Positions 12,124-21,340 of a DNA stretch of 64,000 nt are shown one piece after another. This DNA comes from Pyropia yezoensis. Lineage: Eukaryota; Rhodophyta; Bangiophyceae; Bangiales; Bangiaceae. The position numbers were made by a program, and so were the translations under genes. A model generated the notes under the pieces. It searched no databases. It worked only from the letters and a program-made list of their open reading frames with translations, and was not told where the DNA came from. The stretch lies in NCBI GenBank assembly GCA_009829735.1, contig CM020619.1, positions 25,507,554 through 25,571,553 of the forward strand. Reading direction: 5' to 3'. Each line of letters begins with the position of its first letter. Position 1 is the first letter of the stretch.

Positions 12124-12785
12124 GGCCCTGTCTCCTGGTTGTCATTGGTACGCAGTGCGTGGCGCATGCTGCGCCGAGGTCCATCTCGACTGTGTCCTTG
12201 TTCGTTCCTGATGGTGTGTGCGTCTGATGTTATGGTGTTTTGGTGCCGTGAGTCTGCTAGAGCATCTGCTCGTGTGTGACATTTTTTTCTTCCTCCTCTT
12301 TCAGAGAATTTCTCGTCTGGTTGCAAGCATCCAAGAAAGTGGGTGTACGTAAGCCGCGAACTTCCTTCGCTACAGTTCTGCGTCAGATGTCTCAAATGGT
12401 CGCTAATCCCTCGACATCCAGGCAGCAAGACCTCTGCATCCGTGTGAAAGAGAGACGACGCAAGCAAGGCCGCTTCGCTCTGATATTGAAAACAGATGGA
12501 TATCTTTAAATGCAGCGGCGTACGATGCTGTCCCCACACACTTGCGCACCAATGGTGAATCACCGTGCCAGAGACGCACGCACGCGTAGCTCCGAGCTCT
12601 CCAAGAGGTAGCGTCCAAGGGCGCAGCACTGTGAAAAGGGTGCACAACACGGCGGCACAAAAGATGATGGTGGCCGCGAAACCACCCAGCCATGTATGTA
12701 GCTCCACACACAATCCGCTACTAATAACAACTTAGACCAGCTCCCTCTCACCGCCCCTCAACGAAGGCACTGCTCCCCATTGCCA
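12124..12785. other. Convergent intergenic spacer
   Basis: Separates the 3' ends of the Lhcr gene (+) and the HAT/TPR gene (-). It is less GC-rich than its surroundings, fitting two 3' UTRs. No gene was recognised. Confidence 0.6.
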
Positions 12786-14693
12786 CTAATTCCACTCATT
12801 CAGAGCACGTCGTGTCCACGGCCGCGCCAGCGGGTAATCAGACGCGGCCATACCAAAGGCCGCCTCGGACGTCAGCACCGCGGCGCGGCGAAAGCGGAAA
12901 CGGGCACGCTCCTCCCGGCCACGGCTCCGGTCTAGCTCTGCCCACGCCCGCCACACCGACGCGTCCGCGGGGTCTGCATTGACGGCGCGTGCAAAGTAAT
13001 GCTGCGCCCTTTCGTACCAGCCACCATACGCGCGCGGGTCAATACCAGCGGGAGCATTGGCAACAGCGTCCACTGCATCGCCCGCCTCTCCCGTTGCCAT
13101 AGCCACCCCCGCTGCGGTCGCCCCAACTGCCGCCTCAAACTGCCCGTACCACAGCCAGATCCAGCCAGCCCCTGGGTCAGCAGACACGGCACGGTCGAAT
13201 AGCGCCCGAGCGGATGCGTCGTTGCCTCGCTTCCACTCGAGCGCCGCCCACGCGTGCAAGAGCGCCGCCACCCCCTCCCCGCGCGCCGCCGCCACGCCGC
13301 GCTCATACACGGACGCGGCCGTGGTGGGGCCGACGGCGGTAGCCTCGAGGAGGCCTAAAGATTGCCACAGGTAGGCGCACGTGCGGTCGATGGCCAGGCC
13401 GCGCTGGAATATCGATCGCGCGGCTGTCACATCCCCCGTGGAGGCCTTGAGCTTGCCCCATGAGCACAGTAACCCCACATCACGGGGGTGTGCAACGGTG
13501 GCGGCGCGGTAAATGGCGTCGGCAGCGGCCGGGCGAGAACGTTTCTCCTCAAGAGTCGCAGCCGCTGCCCACAAGGGCGCTGTACGCCGGCCACGGCGTC
13601 CGCCCCAGCGGGTGCCGGCAGCGTAATGAGCGGCGGCCTGGTCAGGTCGACCCGCCAGCTCCTCGGCCTGACCCCAGGCCAACCAGGCTGGGGTGTGGTG
13701 GGGGTCCGCATCCGTCGCACGCCGCCAGCACTCGACCGCCCCCGCCCGGCGGCCGGCCTTGTACTCGACCATCCCCATCGCGTGGTGCAGGTGCGCATTG
13801 GCGGGTTCCAATGCAAGGCCGGCCCTGAGGACAGTGCGCGCCGCCTCGGGCCGGCCAGCCTTATCCTCTAGCACCCCCAGCGCGTGGTGTAACCGCGCCG
13901 ACGACGGCGCAACGGCCAGACCTGCGGTGAAGAGGCGGCGGGCCTCGGCGGGCCGACCGGCGCGGGCCTCGAGGGAGCCCCACGAGTGGTATACAGACGG
14001 CAGCGTGGGGTCGACTTCGGAGGCAGTGGCAAACAGCCGACGCGCCTCGGCCAGGTCGCCCGCCGCCTTGGCAGCGTCAGCCGCCGCCTGCCACAGCATC
14101 GCGTTGGCCGGGAGCGCGGCCAAGGCGCGGCAAAGGACCGCCCGCTGAGCAGACGTGTCACCGTCAGCGCGGGCAAGAAGCGCTAGCCTCATCCACGCCC
14201 GCCCGGACGATGGGTAGGAGGCAAGGAGAGCCTCGTACGCCGCCCGCGCGGCGGCCTTATCACCCCCCTTCTCAACCGCCTTGGCCCGCTCGTACGCAAG
14301 CTCCGCTTCCATCGCCTCCTTCTCCGTCGCAGGGGGGGCAGGGGGGGGCAGAACATGGCCGGGCAGCAGCGCCCGCACGGTAGCCGCCGAGCCACCGCCA
14401 CCGCCAGGCAGGTGGCCGTCGCGACCCGGACGGGTGCCAGCGTCCACCGCCACGGCCGCCCGCGGGTGCACGCGGCCGCCCACGGCGCGAACGGCCAGGG
14501 GGGGCGGGCACCGCGACAGCGACAGCGCATCCCCGCCGCCGCCACGGACGCCAACGCCAAGGAAGGGTGCAACGGAGGGGTGGGGGGGCGCTCGCACCGC
14601 CAGGGCGGCGACAAACGTCAGTGGCGGCGCCGCAGGAGGGGGGCGGCCCCGCTTGGCGCGTGGTGTCCCCATGGCCGTCCCAGCGGGGCACAT
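12786..14693 (-). CDS. HAT/TPR-repeat protein, HCF107/Mbb1-like
   Basis: About 430 residues form a continuous array of half-a-TPR repeats with the pattern W-x-x-W/LG-x-x-E followed by A-R-x-x-F/Y-x-x-A/G-L (for example SVYHSWGSLEARAGRPAEA and LLCSWGKLKASTGDVTAA). It ends in ARPWTRRALNEWN. HAT arrays of this kind in HCF107 and Mbb1 bind plastid mRNA 5' ends and stabilise psbB/psbH transcripts. I infer a similar plastid RNA role. The ATG at 14693 gives 635 residues, close to those proteins, with an Arg/Ala/Pro-rich N-terminus compatible with a transit peptide. The frame stays open to 15170, but a good intron at 14733-14809 lies in that extension and the joined upstream phase meets a stop without a Met. 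I therefore treat the extension as 5' UTR. The repeat class is secure. The orthology is tentative. Confidence 0.78.
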   Translation of the reverse strand: MCPAGTAMGTPRAKRGRPPPAAPPLTFVAALAVRAPPHPSVAPFLGVGVRGGGGDALSLSRCPPPLAVRAVGGRVHPRAAVAVDAGTRPGRDGHLPGGGGGSAATVRALLPGHVLPPPAPPATEKEAMEAELAYERAKAVEKGGDKAAARAAYEALLASYPSSGRAWMRLALLARADGDTSAQRAVLCRALAALPANAMLWQAAADAAKAAGDLAEARRLFATASEVDPTLPSVYHSWGSLEARAGRPAEARRLFTAGLAVAPSSARLHHALGVLEDKAGRPEAARTVLRAGLALEPANAHLHHAMGMVEYKAGRRAGAVECWRRATDADPHHTPAWLAWGQAEELAGRPDQAAAHYAAGTRWGGRRGRRTAPLWAAAATLEEKRSRPAAADAIYRAATVAHPRDVGLLCSWGKLKASTGDVTAARSIFQRGLAIDRTCAYLWQSLGLLEATAVGPTTAASVYERGVAAARGEGVAALLHAWAALEWKRGNDASARALFDRAVSADPGAGWIWLWYGQFEAAVGATAAGVAMATGEAGDAVDAVANAPAGIDPRAYGGWYERAQHYFARAVNADPADASVWRAWAELDRSRGREERARFRFRRAAVLTSEAAFGMAASDYPLARPWTRRALNEWN

Positions 14694-14732
14694 GCGCGAA
14701 TCCAAGGGCTGAAGAGCGACCGCTGCCGCGGG

Positions 14733-14809
14733 CTGTAACGTCAAGAGAGAAGGGGGGGGGGTGGGCGGCTCGACGCACGACCACGACGGGGAGCGGGGTG
14801 CCGACTTAC
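14733..14809 (-). other. Putative 5' UTR intron of the HAT gene
   Basis: On the minus strand GGCTGGAG|GTAAGTCGG is a near-perfect donor. After a C-rich/CTCTCTT tract, GACGTTACAG|CCCG is a good acceptor. The intron is 77 bp. It ends 39 bp before the chosen ATG at 14693. No transcript evidence is available. Confidence 0.55.
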
Positions 14810-15314
14810 CTCCAGCCCCGGTGCCCCCGCGACAAACCGCGGTGTGACCTGGACGCACGGTCGCCGCGACACCCACAACACAACGCACCACAGCACCACG
14901 CAGCGAGGCCGCGACTGACCGTCTCGTCGCCACGCTCAGGCAAAGGGCAAGGACGGCGGGCGGGCTCGACGCGGGGGCGCGCCAACAAGGGACGCCCAGC
15001 GGTGTGGCAGCGCGCGTGGTCGCGCGCCTGCTGCTGGCGCACCGTGATGGGTGTCGCCACGGGGTCGACGCCGGCGCGGAGTGGAAGACCACCAGTGGCG
15101 CTGGGATATGGGGCTCGAATGGGCTGTAGAAATTCCACGCATTGCGCACGGGCTCCGATGTCGTCTGCAATTACCCACCAAGAATCCACTGCACTTACTT
15201 ATACTTTCTATCGGTATTGCAAGAACACCCTGGCGTGTTAAATACTTGTCGACGTACCAAGTCCCTTTCATGGGCGTGGTCCCTGACCACCGCAGATCCG
15301 ACTTGTCCTCGAGG
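14810..15314. other. Upstream region of the HAT gene
   Basis: Probable 5' UTR and promoter of the minus-strand HAT gene. No separate gene was recognised. Confidence 0.4.
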
Positions 15315-15441
15315 ACTATTGTGCGTCCCGTAAAAAGTGGACGTGCACAGGTCGTGCAGTGTGGGTTTGATTGGTCCAGTGGCCGATATTGGACATGATC
15401 ACGACACGTTCACGTCCACTTTTTACGGGACGCACTATAGT
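15315..15441. mobile_element. MITE-like 127-bp element with 31-bp terminal inverted repeats
   Basis: Left arm 15315-15345 begins ACTATTGTGCGTCCCG. Right arm 15411-15441 is its reverse complement with one mismatch. The 65-bp core contains no ORF. Size and structure fit a non-autonomous DNA transposon or foldback element. A target duplication is not clear (only GG on each side), so the class is unassigned. Confidence 0.7.
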
Positions 15442-16156
15442 GGTCTTTGGTGTCATCCCCCCCACCCCCCACCGCAGACCGCAAGCACAGGGAAACAACC
15501 CCCCCCTCCGCACCCCCCCCCCCCCAATGACCCCTCTGTGGGGGAGGGGTTCCGCAATGGCCTCCGAGATGTGCGACCGTCACGGCACCGAGCACAAGCA
15601 TGTATTACATCACTTTCTGCGCGGGTGGAGGGGCAGGGGAAAGGGGGGGGTTGGGGGGAGGCGGAATGGAGTCGTCCATCGTCTTGGCCAGCTGCCTGGC
15701 CACCGTCGGGGCGATCCATGGCCCACCCCCCCCCCACCCCCCCCCATCAGCAGTGTGTCGGGGGGGGGGGGGGGGGTGCGACAGTACGGCCGCCGCTAGA
15801 GCGGGTGGACCTGCCTTCGCGTGACTGCAGCGTCGCTGCTGCATCGTCAGCTCCCACATAAAGCCCATCGAAATCCTTCGAGTCTCATCGACCCATCGAG
15901 AGCCACTTTCGATAGGCGTTTCCAGCCCTCCGAGAGCTCCATCGAAGCCGTTAACAGGACCCCGCCCCCCAGCCGCCCGAATGCTCGATGGGATTTCTCT
16001 CACGCTCTTGAAGACTATCTCAGGACACCCCCTGGAGCGCGAGACGGCGCCGCCTCCGGGTGCTTTGATTGGGCGTACAGATTCTGTCAGCAGCAGGCCG
16101 TCGACCGATCGACTTCGACGCAGCTCGACTCGCTTGCCTGACCCCGACTGCAGCAG
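15442..16156. other. Spacer before the DIRS element with a CCCATCGA cluster
   Basis: The first half is poly-G/poly-C tracts. At 15864-15992 there are three exact copies of CCCATCGA (15864 and 15892 direct, 15985 inverted) plus near copies. The same octamer clusters recur at 27023-27040 and 31414-31523. No gene was recognised. Confidence 0.6.
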
Positions 16157-16475
16157 AACCCCTCCGTACAGGCCTGTTCGACGGTTATTTTCCGCCGGGC
16201 GGCGCCGTTTGGAGGGGGGGAAGAGGGACGGAATAGCAATGGTGCACGTGGTGGGAGTTGGGCTGGCTCCCAATTCCCAGTAAGTGGGCCAGTGCATGGG
16301 ATCAGGTCCCGTCGGGTTTCGATCTCCGGCGGCACCAGCTGCTCCGAGCAGCAGCCCGCGCCGCAGCCACACGGCCGGGCCGTCCCGACCTCGCCCCCGG
16401 AGTGGCCAAAAGGCGACGCCACCCGCGTCACCTGCAGCCCCCGCTGGCTCCTCACGTCCGCTGTTTTTCCGCCAC
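16157..16475 (+). repeat. DIRS left repeat A1
   Basis: About 319 bp beginning AACCCCTCCGTACAGG, repeated at 20823-21141 at a constant offset of 4666 bp. Similarity stops after TTCCGCCAC. Confidence 0.9.
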
Positions 16476-16670
16476 GCGGAAAAACGGCGTCCACCTGTCA
16501 TAACGGACGGGGGGACGTGACGGAGCTGCAGACTCATGGCGGCGATCTCACCGCCCACCCCCCACTTTGGGAGCGGGACCTCAGACTTTTGTCTCACCGC
16601 GCCGGCCACTTTGGCAACGGTTAACCTGGGAGCGACCAGCCCCCACCCCTTTTTCTTGTCCTTCCTTTAA

Positions 16671-17615
16671 TTGTTACTCACCTGTGTGTCGCCCCCTCTG
16701 ACGTCATTGGCGCGGGGCGGCGGACGCAAGGGCAAGGGACCGGCCGTCCCTGACGGGGGCGGCAGCGACGATCCCCCTCCCACACCTCCTGGCGGTGACG
16801 GCGGTGGAAGCACCGACGGCGGCGGAGGCGGGGCCGCTGGCGGCAGTGGCGGCGGCGGCGAGGGCGGCGGTGGCGGCGGCGGCGGGGGCGGCGGTGGCGG
16901 CGGCGGCGGTGGCGGCGGGGACCCCCCGCCTCCCCCGCCCTCAGATCCTGACGACGATTCGGACAACGACGATCTGGACGACGACGAGTCGGACCAAGGC
17001 GACGAAGACTACCAGCCCCGTGGCCGGCCAGCGCAGTACAAGTCAGCGTTTGATCCGTCAGAGATCCGGCGGGTTCGCTTTGCCCGCCCTATCATCCGCG
17101 GCTTTCTCCTCCCTCCTTCGGAGTGCGCGCGTGGGCTATACTCGACCCCATTCGACGTTGTCGAGGACACTCGGTACGCGCGCCTCCAAGCCAAGGTACA
17201 CGCCAAGGCAGCCCACGAGCTGGAGTTCGTCTACAACGTGGCCGCCTGGGTGCAGCATCTCTACAATCGCCAACTGCTGTACGAGGAAGCCCAGGCGCGC
17301 AAGGGCCACGCAGTCCCTGCGTTTGACGTTAACACGCGAGTGGCCGTGCATCAATTGTTTGTACTTGTAAGCGCCCGGTACAAGGTACTTACTTTGGCCA
17401 CCCACGACGCGGCGGCGTCGGAGACGCTGCGGACGCTGGTCTTTGACAACCAGGACAAGGACGTCTACTGTCCGGCGTGGGATTACCTCTCCACGGCGCA
17501 ATCCGCCAGCGTGGTGCGCGTGGTCGCAAAGCGGCACGGGGAGCGCTACGCCGACGGCATTCGGGACGACAAGGATGGGAGACCGCCCAAGGGGGGGCGC
17601 CCTAGGGGCGCCTAA
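16671..17615 (+). CDS. DIRS gag-like protein
   Basis: The first ~100 residues are Gly-rich, then Pro- and Asp/Glu-rich. The C-terminal ~200 residues are a folded-looking helical region (RFARPIIRGFLLPPSE, AAWVQHLYNRQLLYEEAQ) ending in a basic tail. Position ahead of RT suggests the DIRS gag. There is no internal Met: the frame opens after a TAA at 16668-16670, and an ATG in the same frame at 16536 lies before that stop. The true start is therefore unclear (TTG start, intron or nonsense mutation). No zinc knuckle was seen. Confidence 0.6.
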   Translation: MLLTCVSPPLTSLARGGGRKGKGPAVPDGGGSDDPPPTPPGGDGGGSTDGGGGGAAGGSGGGGEGGGGGGGGGGGGGGGGGGGDPPPPPPSDPDDDSDNDDLDDDESDQGDEDYQPRGRPAQYKSAFDPSEIRRVRFARPIIRGFLLPPSECARGLYSTPFDVVEDTRYARLQAKVHAKAAHELEFVYNVAAWVQHLYNRQLLYEEAQARKGHAVPAFDVNTRVAVHQLFVLVSARYKVLTLATHDAAASETLRTLVFDNQDKDVYCPAWDYLSTAQSASVVRVVAKRHGERYADGIRDDKDGRPPKGGRPRGA

Positions 17616-17736
17616 CGCCGGCGGTCAGACGGCGTTGCCGACTCCCCGCCACCCACGGGGGTTGGTCCCGCCCCCTCGCTTGCTGGGGGGCGGGGCGCGC
17701 CCAAAGGCAAGCAAACGCCGCCGGCCGGACTCTTGA

Positions 17737-20010
17737 GCCCGGCGGCACGCCCGGCGACAGCAGCAGGCAGACGACGCGGCGGCCGCCGCCGCGCCCTTCT
17801 CCACACTGCTGGCGTCGGTAGGCGCCTGGACCGCCCTCGGGGCGGCGTACTGGGTCATCCGCACAATTCGGTACGGGTTCAAGGTGCCATGGGAGCGAAC
17901 GCCGCCGCCCACTCGGTCGGTCGGGTACGCGATGAAGGACGAGGAACTGGAGTGGTCCCACACCGAGGTGGATCGATGGGTTCTGGCGGGGTACGTCACA
18001 CGGTTGAGCAAGGCAGCGGGCGCATGGGCCCTGTGGGTCTCCCCGACGTTCGTCGTTGACGGCGCCAAGCCGCGGCTGGTTGTGGATTTGCGGAGAATCA
18101 ACGAGCACATTCGGACGCGACTGTTCAAGTACATGAGGTTGGACTCATTCCTCACCCGCCTCGCCCCCGACGACCACCTGGTGTCTTGGGACGTGCGGGA
18201 CGCGTTCTACCACGTGCGCCTGTGGCCGGCGCATCGCAAGTACTTTCGTTTCGTGGTGTGCGGCGTAATTTACGAGCCACGGGTGCTGCCGTTCGGGATG
18301 AAGCTCAGACCGTGGGTCTGGACAAAGGTAATGCGGCCGGTAGTGGCGGCGCCGCGGCTGCGGGGGTTCCGTGTCAACGCCTACGTCGACGACTTCGCAG
18401 CGACCGGTCGCCACGCGGCGACGTCAACGAAGGCGGACGCAACGGAAGGGCGGACGGAGATCATGCAGCTTTTCGACCGTTTGGGGGTGCAGGTCCACCC
18501 CTCCAAAGGGGTCGCGGAAGGCACGCAGCAGCTGCCCCTCCTCGGGTTTCTGGTGGACACCCGGCGTCGATTGGTCCTACTTCCGGCGGAACTTCTGGCA
18601 AAGGTGGTGCACGGGGCCCGCGTGATGCTCAAGGAGGTGCGGCGGTGCTCACGCCGCGTGACCTCGAAGGCCTTGCAACGATTTTCGGGGCTGGCCGTGT
18701 CGTGCAGCCTGGCGATCCCATCGGCGCGGTTCTTTCTCCGCCGCCTGTACGACTGCCAGCGGCCGACGCAGCGACACTCTCGTGTGACACCCGGAGCGGT
18801 GGCAGACCTCCACTGGTTTGCGGGGCTGGACAGGGAGCCGGGCGTGGGGCGGGCGCTGTGGCCCGTCACCCTAGGCACGCTCACCACGGACGCCTCGCCG
18901 TACGGCTGGGGCGGGCACTGGCAACATCTGCTGCCGGCGGCGGGGTTCTTCACGGCGGCGCAGAGGAATTTGCACATCAACGTCAAGGAGGTCGCGGCGG
19001 TTCGCTTTTGCCTGCTCGCATTCGGCGCCCAGCTGTTGGGCCAAGAAGGACTGCTCAACCTCCGAGTGGACAGTCGCGTGGCCCTCCACGTCATCAACGG
19101 ATTTTCAAGCCGGTCTCCGGCTCTGATGGAGGAGCTCCGCAAACTCCACGCAGTCGCGCAGCACTACCGGGTGACCCTGCGAGCCTGCTGGCTGCCGTCG
19201 GTCGCCAATGTCTGGGCGGACGCCCTCTCCCGCCAGTCAGACCGCGACGACTGGCGTCTGTCGGCCACCGCGTTCGACGGGTTGGAGCAAAGGTATGGGT
19301 GCCACACGGTGGACCGCTTCGCGTCCCCTCTGAACACGCACTGCCCCCGCTTCAACTCTCGGCTGTACGCCCCAGGCACCGAGGCGGTCGACGCCTTCAC
19401 GGTACCATGGGCGGGGGAGAACAATTGGGTCAATCGCCCTTTCAGCCAAGTGGAACGGGCAATCAACAAGGTCGTCGACGAGAGGGCCACGGCGACCGTC
19501 ATCGTGCCAGTGTGGGTGGCGCAACCTTGGTGGGCACCCGCCGTGGCCGCAGCCCAGGAGGGCTACTTTTTGCCGGTCACGGCGGGACTGCTTACCTCCG
19601 GCCGCTCTCAACGACCGGCGAAACACCCACGCTGGCGATTCGCGGTGCTTCGGTTTGTAAACGGCGGCTTGGACCGCGCCGCTCAGCACAAGCGCCGCGC
19701 CGCAGCCATCTCCCGCTCCCTCCGGGCGCGCACGCACAACAGTCGCCGGCGTGCGCGCGCTGGCGTCGCGCGCAGCACCGGACACTGGCGCGTGCCCAAC
19801 CCGGCGGAGGCGCTGATGCCGCTGCCGCCCGCTGGCTCCGCAACTTCTCGGTGGTCGACGGCACCGCCGCCAGATACGACGCTGCCTGGAGCAAGTTTTC
19901 CGCCTACTGTAACGCCACCGGGGCCTGCCCCATGCCGGCCGCTACCCTCACCATCCTATCCTTTATTGGCTCCCTGTGGCGTGGCGGCACGACGGTCTCC
20001 ATCTCCCTGA
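17737..20010 (+). CDS. DIRS reverse transcriptase-RNase H
   Basis: The frame opens after a TGA at 17734-17736, begins with a conserved-looking WTALGAAYWVIRTI segment and has its first ATG at 17932. RT motifs follow in order: PRLVVDLRRIN, SWDVRDAFYHVRL, LPFGMKL and the catalytic YVDDF (TAC at 18382-18384). The RNase H region has TTDASPYGWGG, a VDSRVALHVIN motif and WADALSR. The C-terminal ~70 residues overlap the tyrosine recombinase in another frame and lose protein character, so the functional end may be before 20010. The gag frame is different and separated by stops, so expression requires reinitiation or another mechanism. Confidence 0.88.
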   Translation, partial: ARRHARRQQQADDAAAAAAPFSTLLASVGAWTALGAAYWVIRTIRYGFKVPWERTPPPTRSVGYAMKDEELEWSHTEVDRWVLAGYVTRLSKAAGAWALWVSPTFVVDGAKPRLVVDLRRINEHIRTRLFKYMRLDSFLTRLAPDDHLVSWDVRDAFYHVRLWPAHRKYFRFVVCGVIYEPRVLPFGMKLRPWVWTKVMRPVVAAPRLRGFRVNAYVDDFAATGRHAATSTKADATEGRTEIMQLFDRLGVQVHPSKGVAEGTQQLPLLGFLVDTRRRLVLLPAELLAKVVHGARVMLKEVRRCSRRVTSKALQRFSGLAVSCSLAIPSARFFLRRLYDCQRPTQRHSRVTPGAVADLHWFAGLDREPGVGRALWPVTLGTLTTDASPYGWGGHWQHLLPAAGFFTAAQRNLHINVKEVAAVRFCLLAFGAQLLGQEGLLNLRVDSRVALHVINGFSSRSPALMEELRKLHAVAQHYRVTLRACWLPSVANVWADALSRQSDRDDWRLSATAFDGLEQRYGCHTVDRFASPLNTHCPRFNSRLYAPGTEAVDAFTVPWAGENNWVNRPFSQVERAINKVVDERATATVIVPVWVAQPWWAPAVAAAQEGYFLPVTAGLLTSGRSQRPAKHPRWRFAVLRFVNGGLDRAAQHKRRAAAISRSLRARTHNSRRRARAGVARSTGHWRVPNPAEALMPLPPAGSATSRWSTAPPPDTTLPGASFPPTVTPPGPAPCRPLPSPSYPLLAPCGVAARRSPSP

Positions 20011-20765
20011 AGCCCATCCTGGCCGCTATCCGCAAGCGCCACCTGGCCGCAGGGCTCCCCAACCCCTGCGACGATGCGGCTGTGCGTGAGGCGAAGTCTG
20101 GCTTCCGGCGCGCCGACGCCGCCCTTCGGCCCGTCACCAAGCTGATCCTTGCACCCCTTCCGGCGGCGCTCGCGTGGCGTCTCGTCACGGCGGCGCTCTC
20201 TGCGACGCCGTCTCGCCGCCGTCGTCTGACGACATTGGTCATCCAGTTCTGGTGGATGCGCCGAGCAAGCGACATCACGCGCCTCCGTCTCCAAGACGTT
20301 GATGTGAGGGCTGACGGTTCCACCCACTACAAGGTGCCGCGGCACAAGACCGAGGCCCGGGCGGGCTTGATCGCCCGCACCATGCCAGCGTGGCCTAGCT
20401 CACCACTGGACCTCCCCCACGTGCTGCTGCGGCAGCTCGTGTCGGAGGACCGTGCCGTGGGTCGCCCGCCATCGGCGTACGTGTTTGGGTCGTGCGCCGC
20501 GCAAGGCGCATCGGCCCTCCTCACAACGTGGCTGCGCCAAGAGCTGGCGCTCCTCGGCGCGTCGCCCCCAGTCGGGACCTACTACGCGTCGCACTCCCTG
20601 AAGGCCAGCGGTGCGACCGCCGCTCACGCCGCCGGCGTCCCCCGCGGCATGATCGCTGCGCTGAGCGCGACGACGGAGCGTACGTTGGCGACCAGCTACA
20701 TCTCGCCGCTGGTCACTCCGTCCGATTATGATAGGTACTTTTTCGCGCGCCTCCGCCCCGGCTAG
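19803..20765 (+). CDS. DIRS tyrosine recombinase
   Basis: A phage-integrase-like recombinase that would integrate the circular cDNA. The N-terminal SAM-like region has TAARYDAAWSKFSAYC. The catalytic region has the first Arg in FWWMRRASDITRL, the box HSLKASGATAAHAAGV (His codon at 20592) and the nucleophile candidate in LATSYISP (Tyr codon at 20697). Family members usually have H-x-x-R; here it is H-x-x-K. The same frame is open far upstream to 18186, but that part is a shadow of the RT gene. The given start is where recombinase-like sequence begins, not a proven start codon. It overlaps the RT frame by about 200 bp, as is common in DIRS elements. Confidence 0.85.
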   Translation, partial: GGGADAAAARWLRNFSVVDGTAARYDAAWSKFSAYCNATGACPMPAATLTILSFIGSLWRGGTTVSISLKPILAAIRKRHLAAGLPNPCDDAAVREAKSGFRRADAALRPVTKLILAPLPAALAWRLVTAALSATPSRRRRLTTLVIQFWWMRRASDITRLRLQDVDVRADGSTHYKVPRHKTEARAGLIARTMPAWPSSPLDLPHVLLRQLVSEDRAVGRPPSAYVFGSCAAQGASALLTTWLRQELALLGASPPVGTYYASHSLKASGATAAHAAGVPRGMIAALSATTERTLATSYISPLVTPSDYDRYFFARLRPG

Positions 20766-20793
20766 CGGTGCGGCCGCGCGTCCTCCATCTGGT

Positions 20794-21141
20794 TGGCACA
20801 CACGCGGGCCCTACGCGTATGTAACCCCTCCGTACAGGCCTGTTCGACGGTTATTTTCCGCCGGGCGGCGCCGTTTGGAGGGGGGGAAGAGGGACGGAAT
20901 AGCAATGGTGCACGTGGTGGGAGTTGGGCTGGCTCCCAATTCCCAGTAAGTGGGCCAGTGCATGGGATCAGGTCCCGTCGGGTTTCGATCTCCGGCGGCA
21001 CCAGCTGCTCCGAGCAGCAGCCCGCGCCGCAGCCACACGGCCGGGCCGTCCCGACCTCGCCCCCGGAGTGGCCAAAAGGCGACGCCACCCGCGTCACCTG
21101 CAGCCCCCGCTGGCTCCCCACGTCCGCTTTCTTTCCGCCAC
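20794..21141 (+). repeat. DIRS internal repeat B1-A2 (circle-junction copy)
   Basis: B1 (20794-20825) is a 32-bp copy of the right end, fused at AAC to A2 (20823-21141), a copy of the left end. In known DIRS-like elements this fused copy restores the termini through a circular intermediate. Confidence 0.85.
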
Positions 21142-21308
21142 CCGTCCTCCCACCCTGGCGTCGGGCTCGCGCGTTGCGCACGCCCGGTGTTTTTCGCCCC
21201 GGTGGGCTCGCCCACACGGTGCGGTTGTCGCTCGCGAGGCTTGCTTCCGAGGGACCTTCTCATTGGTTTATTCGCTTTGCAGCTCAACTAATAAATGGTA
21301 ACGTCACC

Positions 21309-21340
21309 TGGCACACACGCGGGCCCTACGCCTATGTAAC
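21309..21340 (+). repeat. DIRS right terminal repeat B2
   Basis: A 32-bp copy starting TGGCACACACGCGGGCC, with one mismatch to B1. It ends in AAC at the element boundary. Confidence 0.85.

Larger units (their letters stand above)
16157..21340 (+). mobile_element. DIRS-order tyrosine-recombinase retrotransposon
   Basis: A complete element with split direct repeats in the order A1, ORFs, B1-A2, B2. A1 (16157-16475) matches A2 (20823-21141) with few mismatches. B1 (20794-20825) matches B2 (21309-21340) with one mismatch. All junctions share AAC: the left flank reads CAGCAG|AAC, the B1-A2 junction TATGT|AAC|CCCCTCC and the right end TATGT|AAC|GCACC. This is expected from integration of a circular intermediate by a tyrosine recombinase at a trinucleotide core, with no other target duplication. 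Internal frames encode gag-like, RT-RNase H and tyrosine recombinase proteins. The 21142-21308 segment is unique and has AATAAA at 21290-21295, a possible poly(A) signal. Confidence 0.9.

Noticed and set aside
14694-15170. N-terminal extension of the HAT protein
   Set aside because: The extension reads through a strong 77-bp intron and is low-complexity. The ATG at 14693 gives a normal family length.
18186-19800. Upstream part of the 859-codon open frame ending at 20765 as tyrosine recombinase
   Set aside because: It overlaps the RT-RNase H gene and has Arg/Gly-rich shadow composition. Only the last ~320 codons look like a recombinase.
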